Notes: generated from the sequence alone by a model not told the origin. 47,948 bases of DNA from JBHHWH01 sp046756405 (GCA_046756405.1 JBHHWH010000006.1:1-47948), one strand, 5' to 3'. Positions 21,607 through 29,852 are shown, counted from the first letter of the stretch. Made by a program: numbers and translations.

Positions 21607-21703
21607 GAGACTTACCGAGTTCTGACAAGGGGATCACAGCGAGCTAACCGCTGCCTACCAGTGTGAACACCGCAAGGTCGTTCTACACAAGGAGGTAGCG
21701 AAC

Positions 21704-22204
21704 ATGCGACGCACGATTGCCCTGGTGGCTTTGGCGGCCACGGCCGTGCTCCTGGTGGCCCCCGCCGTGCTGGCCGAGACTGACTCGACCGTGTCGGAGA
21801 CCACCACCGAGACCGAAGTGCTGCACCCGGAGCGGAGTCGGGAGGTTCCCACGTTGCGGGCCTTCGGTGACGGGACCGCGGAATTCGACGTGGAGCGGGG
21901 CGGAATCCGGCTCTTCATCGTCGGTGATGTCACCATCGAAGGCCCCTCGGACCTCGATGTCCGCATCGAGTCGTGGGAGGGTGAGAGCCGTACCGCTCCC
22001 GAGTCGGACGGAGGCACGGAGATCGTCCTCAACGGGTTCGCCGGCTCGGTATTCGTCCGGGGTGCCGGCTACACCGTCGAGGCTGAGGGAGACATCGCCG
22101 TCTATGCCGCCGGCTACGGCACGGCGAAGCTCGAGGGTACGGGACTGTGGAAGACCAAGTCCTCCAAGGGCACCTGGCCTGCCGAGTTGGGATTCGGTGA
22201 CTGA
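21704..22204 (+). CDS. Secreted protein of unknown function
   Basis: 166 residues. Residues 1-24 are a signal peptide (LVALAATAVLLVAPAVLA). A Thr/Glu-rich segment (25-48) precedes a domain of short beta strands rich in Gly: AEFDVERGGIRLFIVGDVTI, IVLNGFAGSVFVRGAGYTVE and DIAVYAAGYGTAKLEGTGLW. The alternating pattern could be a small beta-helix or carbohydrate-binding-like fold, but I recognise no family. The AAGGAGG ribosome binding site precedes the ATG. It lies 97 bp after hppA with its own weak promoter (CTGACA 21622 and GCTAAC 21643), and ends at a strong hairpin. Confidence 0.7.
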   Translation: MRRTIALVALAATAVLLVAPAVLAETDSTVSETTTETEVLHPERSREVPTLRAFGDGTAEFDVERGGIRLFIVGDVTIEGPSDLDVRIESWEGESRTAPESDGGTEIVLNGFAGSVFVRGAGYTVEAEGDIAVYAAGYGTAKLEGTGLWKTKSSKGTWPAELGFGD

Positions 22205-22228
22205 AAGTCCCACAGCCACCACCTCATC

Positions 22229-22254
22229 GAGGAGGGCCCGACGGGGCCCTCCTC
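22229..22254. terminator. Strong hairpin terminator between convergent genes
   Basis: GAGGAGGGCCC (22229-22239), loop GACG, GGGCCCTCCTC (22244-22254): an 11-bp perfect stem with no T-run. It sits between the secreted-protein gene (+) and the cupin gene (-) and can serve both directions. Confidence 0.75.
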
Positions 22255-22256
22255 TG

Positions 22257-22529
22257 CTAGTCCTTGGCCGCCTCCATACAGGTCACACCTTCCGGCCCGA
22301 CCGTCGCCGAGTGGACGGTCCCCGGGGGCAGGTCCAAGCGGTCTCCGGGACGGAGTACGACGGCCCCTTCCCCGGTGTGGAAGGTGATCGCACCTGCTAT
22401 GCAGTAGAGGACCTTATGGTAGGGGTGGCTGTGTTGGGGGTAGTAGAAGCCTGCCTCGTTCGACCAGGCATGGGGTAACAGCCCTTCTTCGGCGAAGGTC
22501 TTGCGGGCGGCCGTCTCGTGGTCGGTCAT
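22257..22529 (-). CDS. Small cupin-domain protein
   Basis: 90 residues from the ATG at 22529. The frame is open further upstream but that part is antisense to the phosphatase gene. The cupin motifs are visible: YPQHSHPYHKVLYCIAGAI supplies the first metal-binding histidines and Glu-equivalent region, and RPGDRLDLPPGTVHSATVGP the second with its His. Single-domain cupins serve as metal-binding stress or small-molecule proteins; the substrate is unknown. The minus strand has TATATC 9 nt before the ATG and no ribosome binding site, so it is probably leaderless. Confidence 0.8.
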   Translation of the reverse strand: MTDHETAARKTFAEEGLLPHAWSNEAGFYYPQHSHPYHKVLYCIAGAITFHTGEGAVVLRPGDRLDLPPGTVHSATVGPEGVTCMEAAKD

Positions 22530-22610
22530 GGAGAAGAAGATATACCCGAGGGCTTTGGTCAAAGCGTCGCCGGCGCGCCATGATTGGGTTTCCCCACGCA
22601 GAGGCAACCC

Positions 22611-23843
22611 TTGAAAGAGATCGTCTTCATCCGCCATGCCGAGTCCCAGGCCAACACCGATGGGGTGTGGAACGGGCGCACTGACGGGCCCCTGAGCGAG
22701 GCAGGCGAGGCCAGCTTGGAGCCCTTGGGTGAAAGGCTCCGCGGCCAGCACTTCGACGTGGTGATCAGCTCTCCGCTGATCCGGGCCCGGCGCACCGCGG
22801 CGGCCTTCGCCGACGAAGTCGTCATCGACGAGAGGTTTGTCGAGATCGACCTTGGCCGCTGGGAGGGCATGGCCTTCGACGACGTGATCAAACACCACGG
22901 GGAGGAGCTGCGACAGGTCCTCGAGACCCGCACCCTACCCATGGGGGGCACCGGGGAGAGCATCGAAGAGGCCGGACGGCGGGCCCTCGCCGCTGTAGAC
23001 GACCTGGCGGCCACCTTGGAAGAGGACCAACGGGCCGCGGTGGTCACCCACGGAGGCTTCCTCCAGTCCGTACTTCACCGACACCTGCCGGGACGGGGAA
23101 GAAGGGTTCATGCCTTCACCGCGAACACCGCCATCACCAGGCTGGTGTGGCAGTTCGGCCGGCCCCGCCTCGCCACCTTCAACGACGTGGGCCACCTGGG
23201 GCCTCGCTCCCCGGTGGTGCGGGCGGCTCTCGACGAAGGCACTCCGGTCTTCGCTTTGGTCCGTCACGGTCGTACCCAGGCCAACGTGGAACGACGGTGG
23301 CAGGGTCAGGGAGATTGGGACCTCGACGAGGTGGGAAGGCTTCAGGCCGAGGCCCTGGCCGCTTGGTACGGAAAGTGGTCCAGGGTCTACTCGTCACCCC
23401 TTCGACGGGCGACATCGACCGCGGAGAGGGTGGCCCGCAACGGGGTCGTTCCTGTGGAGGAACTCAAGGAGTTGAACATGGGGCGCTGGGAGGGGCTCAC
23501 CACCGACGAGATCATCGAACGCTGGCCTGAGCTGATGGCGACCATCCACCGCCACGGGGTCGATCTGCGCCGGGGGGAGACGGGAGAGACCTGGGGGGAG
23601 CTGACCGCTCGGGTGCGGGCTGCGATGGCCCGCATCGAGCCGGTCGCTGGTGAGCCGACGGTCGTAGTGGCCCACGGCGGAGCGCTGCGGGCCTACCTGA
23701 CCTCCCTGACCGCCATCGCCGACACCCACTCCCAGTCCCTCTACACCCCGGCCAACACCTCGGTGACCCATGTGGCCCTTACGGAGAGAGGCCCCGAGAT
23801 CCTCGACTACGCGGTCGCCGCCCACCTCGAGTCCATCCAATAG
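22611..23843 (+). CDS. Tandem two-domain histidine phosphatase (phosphoglycerate mutase-like)
   Basis: 410 residues from a TTG at 22611 with GAGG before it; a TTG at 22584 would add nine residues. Two complete histidine phosphatase domains follow each other. Domain 1 (1-200) has FIRHAES with R8-H9 and the late VVTHGGFLQSV. Domain 2 (212-410) has LVRHGRTQAN with R218-H219 and VVVAHGGALRAY. Both keep the catalytic Arg-His and the second His, so both may be active. The substrates are unknown; GGTGESIEE and RRGETGETWGEL resemble alpha-ribazole or broad-specificity phosphatases. The TAG stop overlaps the promoter-like hexamer of the next gene. Confidence 0.88.
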   Translation: MKEIVFIRHAESQANTDGVWNGRTDGPLSEAGEASLEPLGERLRGQHFDVVISSPLIRARRTAAAFADEVVIDERFVEIDLGRWEGMAFDDVIKHHGEELRQVLETRTLPMGGTGESIEEAGRRALAAVDDLAATLEEDQRAAVVTHGGFLQSVLHRHLPGRGRRVHAFTANTAITRLVWQFGRPRLATFNDVGHLGPRSPVVRAALDEGTPVFALVRHGRTQANVERRWQGQGDWDLDEVGRLQAEALAAWYGKWSRVYSSPLRRATSTAERVARNGVVPVEELKELNMGRWEGLTTDEIIERWPELMATIHRHGVDLRRGETGETWGELTARVRAAMARIEPVAGEPTVVVAHGGALRAYLTSLTAIADTHSQSLYTPANTSVTHVALTERGPEILDYAVAAHLESIQ

Positions 23844-23854
23844 CCTGGGTGTCG

Positions 23855-24439
23855 ATGCCCGGCTACGACTCCCTCCGTTACGCCCTCGTCAACCGCTGGG
23901 ACCCGGCGCACCTCAGGACCGTGGACCGTCTCCTTCCCCTCGAACCCGGCGACAGAGTGCTGGAGGTGGGCTGCGGTCAGGGCCACCTCACTAGACGTCT
24001 AGCGCAACGGGGTGTGGACATTGTGGGCATTGACGCCAACCCCCATGCGCCCGCCGTGGCCGACACCGACCGGGTCCTCCACATGCACGCCGAGGAACTC
24101 GAATTCGACGACAACTCCTTCGATGCCATCGTCTCCTTCCACGCCATCGAGCACATCCCTCCCCTGGAGGAGGCGCTGAAGGAGATGGCCCGGGTGCTCC
24201 GGCCAGGGGGCCGGGCATTGTTCGTCTACCCCGCCGAACCGATCCAGGGCCTCTACGCCGTACCCACCTCGATCATCCTCTACGGCACACCGTTCAAAGC
24301 CCGGGAAGTCCACTGTCACAAACTGTCGCCTGCCAAGCTGCGAAGAATCGCCGAGCCCCTCGGCTTCCGTGAGACCCACCGGGAGTTCAACCTGTTCAAG
24401 TCACCCCAGTTCGTCTCCCTCTTCGAAAGGGAGGAATAG
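23855..24439 (+). CDS. Class I SAM-dependent methyltransferase
   Basis: 194 residues from the ATG at 23855. Motif I is RVLEVGCGQGHLTRRLA, the acidic end of strand 2 is GIDAN, and motif III is MARVLRPGGRALFV. The central FDAIVSFHAIEHIPPLEEAL is the family's motif II with the Asp and an EH pair. This is the Methyltransf_11 type; the substrate is unknown. TAGCCT (overlapping the previous stop) lies 8 nt before the ATG, which could make it leaderless. It overlaps the RNase H start by one base. Confidence 0.85.
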   Translation: MPGYDSLRYALVNRWDPAHLRTVDRLLPLEPGDRVLEVGCGQGHLTRRLAQRGVDIVGIDANPHAPAVADTDRVLHMHAEELEFDDNSFDAIVSFHAIEHIPPLEEALKEMARVLRPGGRALFVYPAEPIQGLYAVPTSIILYGTPFKAREVHCHKLSPAKLRRIAEPLGFRETHREFNLFKSPQFVSLFEREE

Positions 24440-25089
24440 TGGCCTTTGTCTGCGAGAACTGCGGCAATAGCTTCGACCTTCCCCCATCGGTTCGGGAGCG
24501 CTACCCGGACTGGACACCACGGCTTTGTCTCGACTGCCGGGACGAGGAGAAAAGGGGGAGTGGCGCCGCCGGCCGGAAGAAGCGTCCTCCCAGCCGGACC
24601 AAGAACTCCGACCTGACCCGGGCCGAAGTGCTCGCCGAGTTCACCGAAGGCCCCGACACCGGTGTGTTCTGCGACGGCTCCTCCGAGGGCAACCCCGGGC
24701 CCGGTGGATGGGGGGCGGTGTGGGTGGAGAACAACCGGATCGTCGACGAGGCCTTCGGATACGAGTCCCATACCACCAACAACCGGATGGAGCTGATGGC
24801 CCTGATCGCCGGGCTGAAGATGCTGCCTGCCGACGCCGAGATCGACGTCTACACCGACTCCCAGTTGGTGGTCAACATCATCACCAAGTGGGCGGAGGGC
24901 TGGGAGGCGAAGGGGTGGAAGAAGAAATCGCCGGGACCAATCGCCAACCTGGAGCTGGTCCAGGAGGCTTACCGGCTCTACCGGGAGCGTCCCGGAGTTA
25001 CGCTCCGCTGGATCCAGGCCCACAGCGGATACCGCTGGAACGAGTACGCCGACGCGCTGGCCACCGCCTACCGCCGCGCCGAGACGTGA
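24439..25089 (+). CDS. rnhA: Ribonuclease HI with an N-terminal zinc ribbon
   Basis: 216 residues, GTG start. Residues 72-215 are RNase HI with the full catalytic set: D79 (CDGSSEGNPGPGGWG), E118 (NNRMELMA), D140 (YTDSQ) and D205 (WNEYADALA); H195 is the usual flexible-loop histidine. It removes RNA from RNA-DNA hybrids. Residues 1-35 hold CENC and CLDC pairs, a zinc-ribbon-like module, followed by a Lys/Arg-rich linker. That is not the usual hybrid-binding domain. The gene is coupled at both ends, to the methyltransferase and, by GTGA, to the DUF2332 gene. Confidence 0.9.
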   Translation: MAFVCENCGNSFDLPPSVRERYPDWTPRLCLDCRDEEKRGSGAAGRKKRPPSRTKNSDLTRAEVLAEFTEGPDTGVFCDGSSEGNPGPGGWGAVWVENNRIVDEAFGYESHTTNNRMELMALIAGLKMLPADAEIDVYTDSQLVVNIITKWAEGWEAKGWKKKSPGPIANLELVQEAYRLYRERPGVTLRWIQAHSGYRWNEYADALATAYRRAET

Positions 25090-26090
25090 CCGGCCACCCT
25101 CCCATAACCCCCGAACGGCTCCGGGCCTGGGGGAGACACACCTACGGATCGCCTCTCTACGCCCGACTGGTAGAGGTGGTGGCCGGCGATCCCGAGCTGA
25201 TTCGGATCATCAACAGGATCGAACATCAGCCCCGACCGAACATGCTCTTCGCCGCTGTCCATTACCTGCTCCTCAGCGGGGTCGACCATCCCCTCGCCCG
25301 GTTCTACCCCAGCCTGGCGGCGGAACCAGAGCCTCTGCGAGACGTTGATCCGGTCTTTCGCGACTTCGTCGCCGGAAACGAGGAGGAGATCGTGGAGATC
25401 GGCCGGACTAGATACACCCAGACCAACGAGTGCCGCCGCTGCGTGGCCCTGGTCCCCGCGATGTGGGCGGCCCCCTTCGGCCCCTTCCATCTGGTGGAGC
25501 TGGGCGCTGCCGCCGGGCTCAACCTGGCCTTCGACCACTATCACTACCGCTGGGGAGGCATCGAGTGGGGTCCTGCCTCTCCGGTGGAACTCGTCGCTGA
25601 GAGTCGGGGGGAGCCTCCACGACCCCGGGCGGTCCAAGTGCTCAGCCGGACCGGTGTCGACCTACGTCCGGTGGATCCCTCCGACCCCGACCAGCGGCTC
25701 TGGCTCGAGGCCCTCATATGGCCGGAACACCATGAGCGTCGCCTCCGGCTAGCCGCCGCCCTCGAAGTGGCCGCCGGCGTAGACATCGATTTGATCAAGG
25801 GTGACTTCCTCGAACTTCTCCCTGCGGTCTTGGAGAGCCTTCCCGCCGGGGAACCGGCGGTGGTGGTCAGCTCCTTCGTCTTGGTGCAGCTCACCGAGGC
25901 CCAGCGTCAGGAGCTAGAGGAGGTGGTGGCGGCGGCGCGGAGACACCGACCCCTTCATCGGGTCTCCTTCGAGCTGCTGGACAAGACCGACCCGGCGGCG
26001 CGTCTCCGGGTAGACGACGGTTCCGGCTGGGAGGAGCTAGCCCAGGCCCACCCCCACGGAGAATGGGTGGAGTTCTACGCCCGGCCGTAA
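25086..26090 (+). CDS. DUF2332 family protein
   Basis: 334 residues from the GTG at 25086 that overlaps the RNase H stop. The open frame extends upstream to 24525 but there lies in a second frame of rnhA. The sequence fits DUF2332: LARFYPSLAAEP near the N-terminus, TNECRRCVALVPAMW, FHLVELGAAAGLNLAFDHY and PVVVVSSFVLVQL-like segments. The GAAAGLNL glycine loop and the following acidic residues look like a Rossmann fold related to methyltransferases. Function unknown to me. It overlaps the convergent SDR gene by 16 bp. Confidence 0.85.
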   Translation: MTGHPPITPERLRAWGRHTYGSPLYARLVEVVAGDPELIRIINRIEHQPRPNMLFAAVHYLLLSGVDHPLARFYPSLAAEPEPLRDVDPVFRDFVAGNEEEIVEIGRTRYTQTNECRRCVALVPAMWAAPFGPFHLVELGAAAGLNLAFDHYHYRWGGIEWGPASPVELVAESRGEPPRPRAVQVLSRTGVDLRPVDPSDPDQRLWLEALIWPEHHERRLRLAAALEVAAGVDIDLIKGDFLELLPAVLESLPAGEPAVVVSSFVLVQLTEAQRQELEEVVAAARRHRPLHRVSFELLDKTDPAARLRVDDGSGWEELAQAHPHGEWVEFYARP

Positions 26091-26779
26091 ACTGGGACCA
26101 ACGCCCCGTTCATGACCCCCGAATCTTCGGAGAGGAGGAATTGAGCGACGGCGGCGATCTCATCCGGGGTGGGCCAGTTGACGTAGTCGGCGTAGGGCAT
26201 CGCCGCCCGGGTCGCCGGAGTGTCGATCACCGACGGCATGAGGACATTGGCGGTGACGCCGGTGTCGTACAGCTCCTGGGCGACGGTCTTGCCAAGAGCG
26301 ACCACTCCGGCTTTGGCGATGTTGAAGGCCGCCTGTCCCTCCGGATAGTCCACCGCTCCCCGGCTTCCCACCAGGACGATGCGACCCCAACCCGTTTTCT
26401 TCAGGTGAGGCACCGCGGCGCGGACGGCGTAGAAGGCCGAGCGCAGGTTGAGGTCGAGCATGCGCTCGAAGCGAACATCGTCGGTCTCGTCTACGTCGCG
26501 GCCCCCGGCCCAGCCTCCCACCAGGGAGCAGAGGCCGTGGATCGGGCCCCAACGCTCGACGACCTGCTTGACGAAGGCGTTGGCCGCCTCGGCGTTGGTG
26601 CAGTCCACCCGGGTGAGGGATAGCCGCTCTTCGTCCACTTCGAACTCCTCTTCGAAGCGGGCCGCTTCTTCAGGAAGGAGGTAGGAGACGGCCAGGCGGT
26701 AGTCACCGTCTATGAGCCGGCGGACCAGGGCGGTCCCGAGGCCACCGGTGCCTCCGGTGAGAATGAACGTCTTCTCCAC
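26075..26779 (-). CDS. Short-chain dehydrogenase/reductase-like protein without the catalytic Tyr
   Basis: 234 residues from the GTG at 26779, chosen because TATATT lies 7 nt upstream; a TTG at 26788 is the alternative. The cofactor loop TGGTGGLGT is at 8-16 and the NAG-equivalent region is SLVGGWAGG. Of the catalytic triad, S139 (VGSRG) and K156 remain but the Tyr is Phe152 (GQAAFNIAKA). It may be a dehydrogenase with altered chemistry or a binding protein. The C-terminus (NGALVPVYGRA) is complete. Last of the cofC, glycerate kinase, SDR group, 25 bp after the kinase stop. Confidence 0.85.
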   Translation of the reverse strand: MEKTFILTGGTGGLGTALVRRLIDGDYRLAVSYLLPEEAARFEEEFEVDEERLSLTRVDCTNAEAANAFVKQVVERWGPIHGLCSLVGGWAGGRDVDETDDVRFERMLDLNLRSAFYAVRAAVPHLKKTGWGRIVLVGSRGAVDYPEGQAAFNIAKAGVVALGKTVAQELYDTGVTANVLMPSVIDTPATRAAMPYADYVNWPTPDEIAAVAQFLLSEDSGVMNGALVPVYGRA

Positions 26780-26804
26780 GAGGCCCAATATAGGTTGCTC
26801 TCCC

Positions 26805-27986
26805 TCAAGGCCGCCACAGGACCCACAGGTCCGACACGTTGGTGCCGGTGGGTCCGGTCTTCATCAGGTCCCCAGCGGCCTCCAGGTAGACCGCGGAGTC
26901 GCAGCGGGTGAGGGCAAGGGCGGGGTCGCCGCCCCGGGCTAGGGTGGCGCCGTCGACGATGGCGCCGGCGCCGTCGCTTCTCCCATCCACGCCGTCGGTG
27001 GCGAAGGCAGCGAAGATCCCCTCGGTGCCCGCTAGTTCCATGGCGGCGAGTAGGGCGGCGTGGCTGTTGCGGCCACCGACGCCGGGTCGGTCCACCTTCA
27101 CGTCGGGCTCCCCGGCGGCGACCGTCACTCCGGACTGTGTGTTGTCCAGGAACCGACGGAGGCAATCCTCCACCGGCCCGTCGAGCCACCCGTCGGCCAC
27201 CCGGGCTTCCACCCCTTCGGAACGGGCTGCCTCGGCGACTGCACCGGCTGCGGTCCTGCCGTCGGCGAGGACCGTGACCGGACCGCGGCCGGGCATTCCC
27301 TCCTCACCTCGAGCAATGGCGGCGCGCTGGTCAGCGGTGAGCGTCACTCCGTAGGCGTCCAACAGCTCCAGCACCCGTTGCGGATTCCGGGGCCAGGGGA
27401 TGGTCGGGCCCGACGCCACCACCTCCGGTCCGGCCGGGCCCACATCGGAGATCACATACGTTTCCAGTTCGCCGGGGACCGCCCGGGCCAGGCCACCTCC
27501 CTTGATCGCGGAGAGGTGGCTCCGCACCAGGTTGATGTCTTCGATGGAAGCGCCACCGTCGAGGAGAGCCTCCCCTGCCCTTCTTAGGAGGTCGAGGTCG
27601 ATTCCGGGGGTGGGGTGCTCGCAGAGGGCGGACCCTCCCCCGGAGACCAGCACCACGCATCGGCCGGTGGCCGCCGCCGCTACCTCCAGGACCCGCCGTC
27701 CCGCCGCCAGGCTCCGCTCGCCGGGTAGAGGGTGGTCCCCGATCAATAGTTCTATCCCCTCCGGCACGTCGGCCGGGGCGTTGGTGACACACACCCCAGT
27801 CACCGCTCCTAGGGCCCGGACCGCACCGCGGCACATCCCGGGGGCGGCCTTTCCGATGGCGATAACGGTTATCGGGTCGGGTCCGCCGGGATGCAGAGCC
27901 TTCGCGGCGAGGGTCTCGGGGTCTATGGCGGTGAGGGTATGGTCGAGCCAGCGACGCAGGGCAACCCGACGCTCCTGCCGATTCAC
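26805..27986 (-). CDS. Glycerate 2-kinase (MOFRL family)
   Basis: 393 residues. The family pattern is visible throughout: VIAIGKAAPGMCRGAV near the N-terminus, VLVSGGGSALCEHPTPGIDL, INLVRSHLSAIKGGGLA and, near the C-terminus, FATDGVDGRSDGAGAIVDG and TGPTGTNVSDLWVL. The last two belong to the MOFRL domain. The enzyme phosphorylates D-glycerate to 2-phosphoglycerate. The start overlaps the cofC stop by 4 bp (ATGA), so the two are co-translated. 2-phosphoglycerate is one enolase step from phosphoenolpyruvate, which is used by FbiD-type enzymes. Confidence 0.9.
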   Translation of the reverse strand: MNRQERRVALRRWLDHTLTAIDPETLAAKALHPGGPDPITVIAIGKAAPGMCRGAVRALGAVTGVCVTNAPADVPEGIELLIGDHPLPGERSLAAGRRVLEVAAAATGRCVVLVSGGGSALCEHPTPGIDLDLLRRAGEALLDGGASIEDINLVRSHLSAIKGGGLARAVPGELETYVISDVGPAGPEVVASGPTIPWPRNPQRVLELLDAYGVTLTADQRAAIARGEEGMPGRGPVTVLADGRTAAGAVAEAARSEGVEARVADGWLDGPVEDCLRRFLDNTQSGVTVAAGEPDVKVDRPGVGGRNSHAALLAAMELAGTEGIFAAFATDGVDGRSDGAGAIVDGATLARGGDPALALTRCDSAVYLEAAGDLMKTGPTGTNVSDLWVLWRP

Positions 27987-28573
27987 CCCAACAACTCCCG
28001 TAGCCAGCGGCCCCTGGGATGGGCCAGGGCCGCGACCAGGTCGGCGGGGGAGTCGAGGTCGAGGAGCAGCCTGGGGGTGGCCACTACCTTCGGAGAGTTC
28101 AGCCGGGCGAGATGACGGTGAAAGGAGCCCTTACCGAAGGCGAAGGCGAACCCTCCTCTACTGCCGATGGCCGAGGTCCCGCCATCGGAGGAAGGGGCGA
28201 TAGGGTCGAAGCCCTCGGCGAGGAGGGCAGCGAGGGTGCGGACGTCCCCGGCGTCGAGCAGGGGAAGGTCGGCGTGGAGGACAATCCAGGAGCTGTGACT
28301 CACCTCGGCCCAGGCCACGCCCGAGGCAGCGGCGGTGTCGAGTCCGGACTCCGGATCGGGCAGGGAGGGGAACCCCTCCGCCGTGGCCCACGTGGCCACT
28401 TCGGCGTCGGCGGTCACCACCAGGGGGAGCAGATCAGCGGTCGCTACAACACCAGCGACATGGGAGGCGAGGGCGCGACCCAGCTCGACACGTTCGGTCT
28501 CTTCCACCGCCTCGGCCAGCCTGGTCTTGCCGAGACGGAAGGATCTGACTGGTATGACCACCACTGTTGGCAC
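27983..28573 (-). CDS. cofC: CofC/FbiD-like guanylyltransferase of F420 synthesis
   Basis: 196 residues from the GTG at 28573, chosen because the minus strand has TACCCT 7 nt before it; another GTG lies three codons on. The frame is open further upstream but overlaps the divergent gene. The family signature is VVVIPVRSFRLGKTRLAEA (nucleotide binding), then SSWIVLHADLPLLDAGDV and a C-terminal VATPRLLLDLDSPADL. CofC/FbiD transfers guanylate to 2-phospholactate or phosphoenolpyruvate in F420 assembly. No other F420 gene is in the window. It overlaps the glycerate kinase gene by 4 bp. Confidence 0.8.
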   Translation of the reverse strand: MPTVVVIPVRSFRLGKTRLAEAVEETERVELGRALASHVAGVVATADLLPLVVTADAEVATWATAEGFPSLPDPESGLDTAAASGVAWAEVSHSSWIVLHADLPLLDAGDVRTLAALLAEGFDPIAPSSDGGTSAIGSRGGFAFAFGKGSFHRHLARLNSPKVVATPRLLLDLDSPADLVAALAHPRGRWLRELLG

Positions 28574-28644
28574 CCTTCTGAGGGTAGAGGGGAATAACTG
28601 ACCCGGCCGGTGAGGTTTCGAGATTGGACCTACGCGGAGGATGC

Positions 28645-28929
28645 ATGCCCAAGGCAGTTTGGAACGGAGCGGTGCTCGCCGAGAGCGAGGAGACAATCGT
28701 CGTGGAGGGGAACCACTACTTCCCGCCCGACTCGATAAGACTTGAGTACTTCCAGGAGTCGGACCGCCACACCCGTTGCTTCTGGAAGGGCACTGCCAGC
28801 TACTACGACGTGGTGGTCGACGGTGAGGTCAACCCGGGCGCCGCGTGGTATTACCCGAAACCCTCCAAGGCAGCTAAGAAGATCAAGGGCTATGTGGCCT
28901 TCTGGGGCGGGGTGAGGATCGAGACCTAG
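28645..28929 (+). CDS. DUF427 family protein
   Basis: 94 residues from the ATG at 28645, preceded by GCGGAGG; an ATG 4 nt earlier is out of frame. The conserved DUF427 sequences are present: AVWNGAVLAESEETIVVEGN, HYFPPDSI, CFWKGTASYYDV and a C-terminal VAFWGGVRI. The protein is a small beta-barrel-like domain common in Actinobacteria; its role is unknown. Its stop overlaps the convergent universal stress protein gene by 4 bp. Confidence 0.9.
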   Translation: MPKAVWNGAVLAESEETIVVEGNHYFPPDSIRLEYFQESDRHTRCFWKGTASYYDVVVDGEVNPGAAWYYPKPSKAAKKIKGYVAFWGGVRIET

Positions 28930-29366
28930 GGGACGACTAGGACCGGACAGGGAGCCATATGGCAGATCCGGTCCGCCACCGAACCCAGGATCACCCTTTC
29001 AAAGAGCCCGGCACCGCGGCGTCCGATCACCAGCAGGTCGGCCTTCTGCTGCTCACAGACCGCCATGAGCCTGGTGGCGGGATCGCCCAGCTCTTCGATG
29101 GTCTCGTGGTCGATGCCCTCCAGGTCCAGTTTGGACTCGGTCTCGGCGAGGACCTCGCGGCGTCCCTCGGCCAGGGCCGCGGAGAGCGCCTCCGGGGGTG
29201 GGGGAGCGCCTCCGATGCCCCACCAACCTTCGGGGGGCCGGACCACGGTCACCAGGAACAACTTTGCCCGGTTTACCCGAGCAAGGGCCACCGCCTTCTC
29301 CGCTGCCCGAAGGCTCGTGTCCGATCCGTCGACGCCCACCACGATGGTGGAGATCTTCCAATCCAT
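28926..29366 (-). CDS. Universal stress protein, single UspA domain
   Basis: 146 residues. IVVGVDGSDTSLRAAEKAV is the N-terminal strand-loop-helix, and DLLVIGRRGAGLFERVILGS contains the GxxG-x9-G(S/T) nucleotide-binding motif, so ATP binding is likely. The middle loop is extended by a proline-rich insertion (GGAPPPPEAL). Such proteins help cells under starvation or hypoxia in actinobacteria. A TAGGAA 7 nt before the ATG is a weak leaderless-promoter candidate. Confidence 0.9.
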   Translation of the reverse strand: MDWKISTIVVGVDGSDTSLRAAEKAVALARVNRAKLFLVTVVRPPEGWWGIGGAPPPPEALSAALAEGRREVLAETESKLDLEGIDHETIEELGDPATRLMAVCEQQKADLLVIGRRGAGLFERVILGSVADRICHMAPCPVLVVP

Positions 29367-29393
29367 GTGCTCGTTCCTACTCTCCCTAAGAGC

Positions 29394-29852
29394 CTATATC
29401 AGGAATTGGACGAGATGGCCGACCGCCAGCCCATACAGACCCGCCACCAGGTCATCGGCGGTGATGCCGACACCGCTGCCGAGACGGTCCGCGGCGGCCA
29501 CGCCGGGGAAGGCACCCTTGAAGATGTCGGCGAGCCGGAACACCACGAACCCGGCCATCACCCCCGGCCAGGCGAACACCCCGATCAGTGTCAGCGAGAC
29601 CCCGGCGGCCTCGTCGACGACGATCCAGGGTGCGTCGCCTTCGGTGTTCGCCAGCTGGCCCGACACCCAGACGCTCAGGGCGGTTGTCACCACGAAAAGC
29701 CCGATCTGGCCACCTGACCCCAGGTAGCGGCCCACAGCCAGGACCACGGGTAAGGCGAAGAGGCTGCCAACCGTTCCCGAGCCCGCGGGGTCGCCCCTCA
29801 GCCTGCCGAGGATGAGGCCGGTACCGAACCAGGAGGCGATGAAGCGGATCAC
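29394..29852 (-). CDS. pgpA: Phosphatidylglycerophosphatase A
   Basis: 152 residues, GTG start. SWFGTGLILGRLRGDPAGSGTVGSL-like N-terminal sequence, IVVDEAAGVSLTL in the middle, FRLADIFKGAFPG and GITADDLVAGLYG match the PgpA family, including the acidic residues in DE and DD thought to bind metal. It removes phosphate from phosphatidylglycerophosphate to give phosphatidylglycerol. About four membrane segments. A minus-strand TAGGCT 9 nt before the GTG suggests a leaderless message. It is divergent from ilvE. Confidence 0.88.
   Translation of the reverse strand: MIRFIASWFGTGLILGRLRGDPAGSGTVGSLFALPVVLAVGRYLGSGGQIGLFVVTTALSVWVSGQLANTEGDAPWIVVDEAAGVSLTLIGVFAWPGVMAGFVVFRLADIFKGAFPGVAAADRLGSGVGITADDLVAGLYGLAVGHLVQFLI

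Noticed and set aside
24525..25085. N-terminal extension of the DUF2332 protein
   Set aside because: It is a second frame of the RNase H gene; the GTG at 25086 fits the family's length and overlap pattern.
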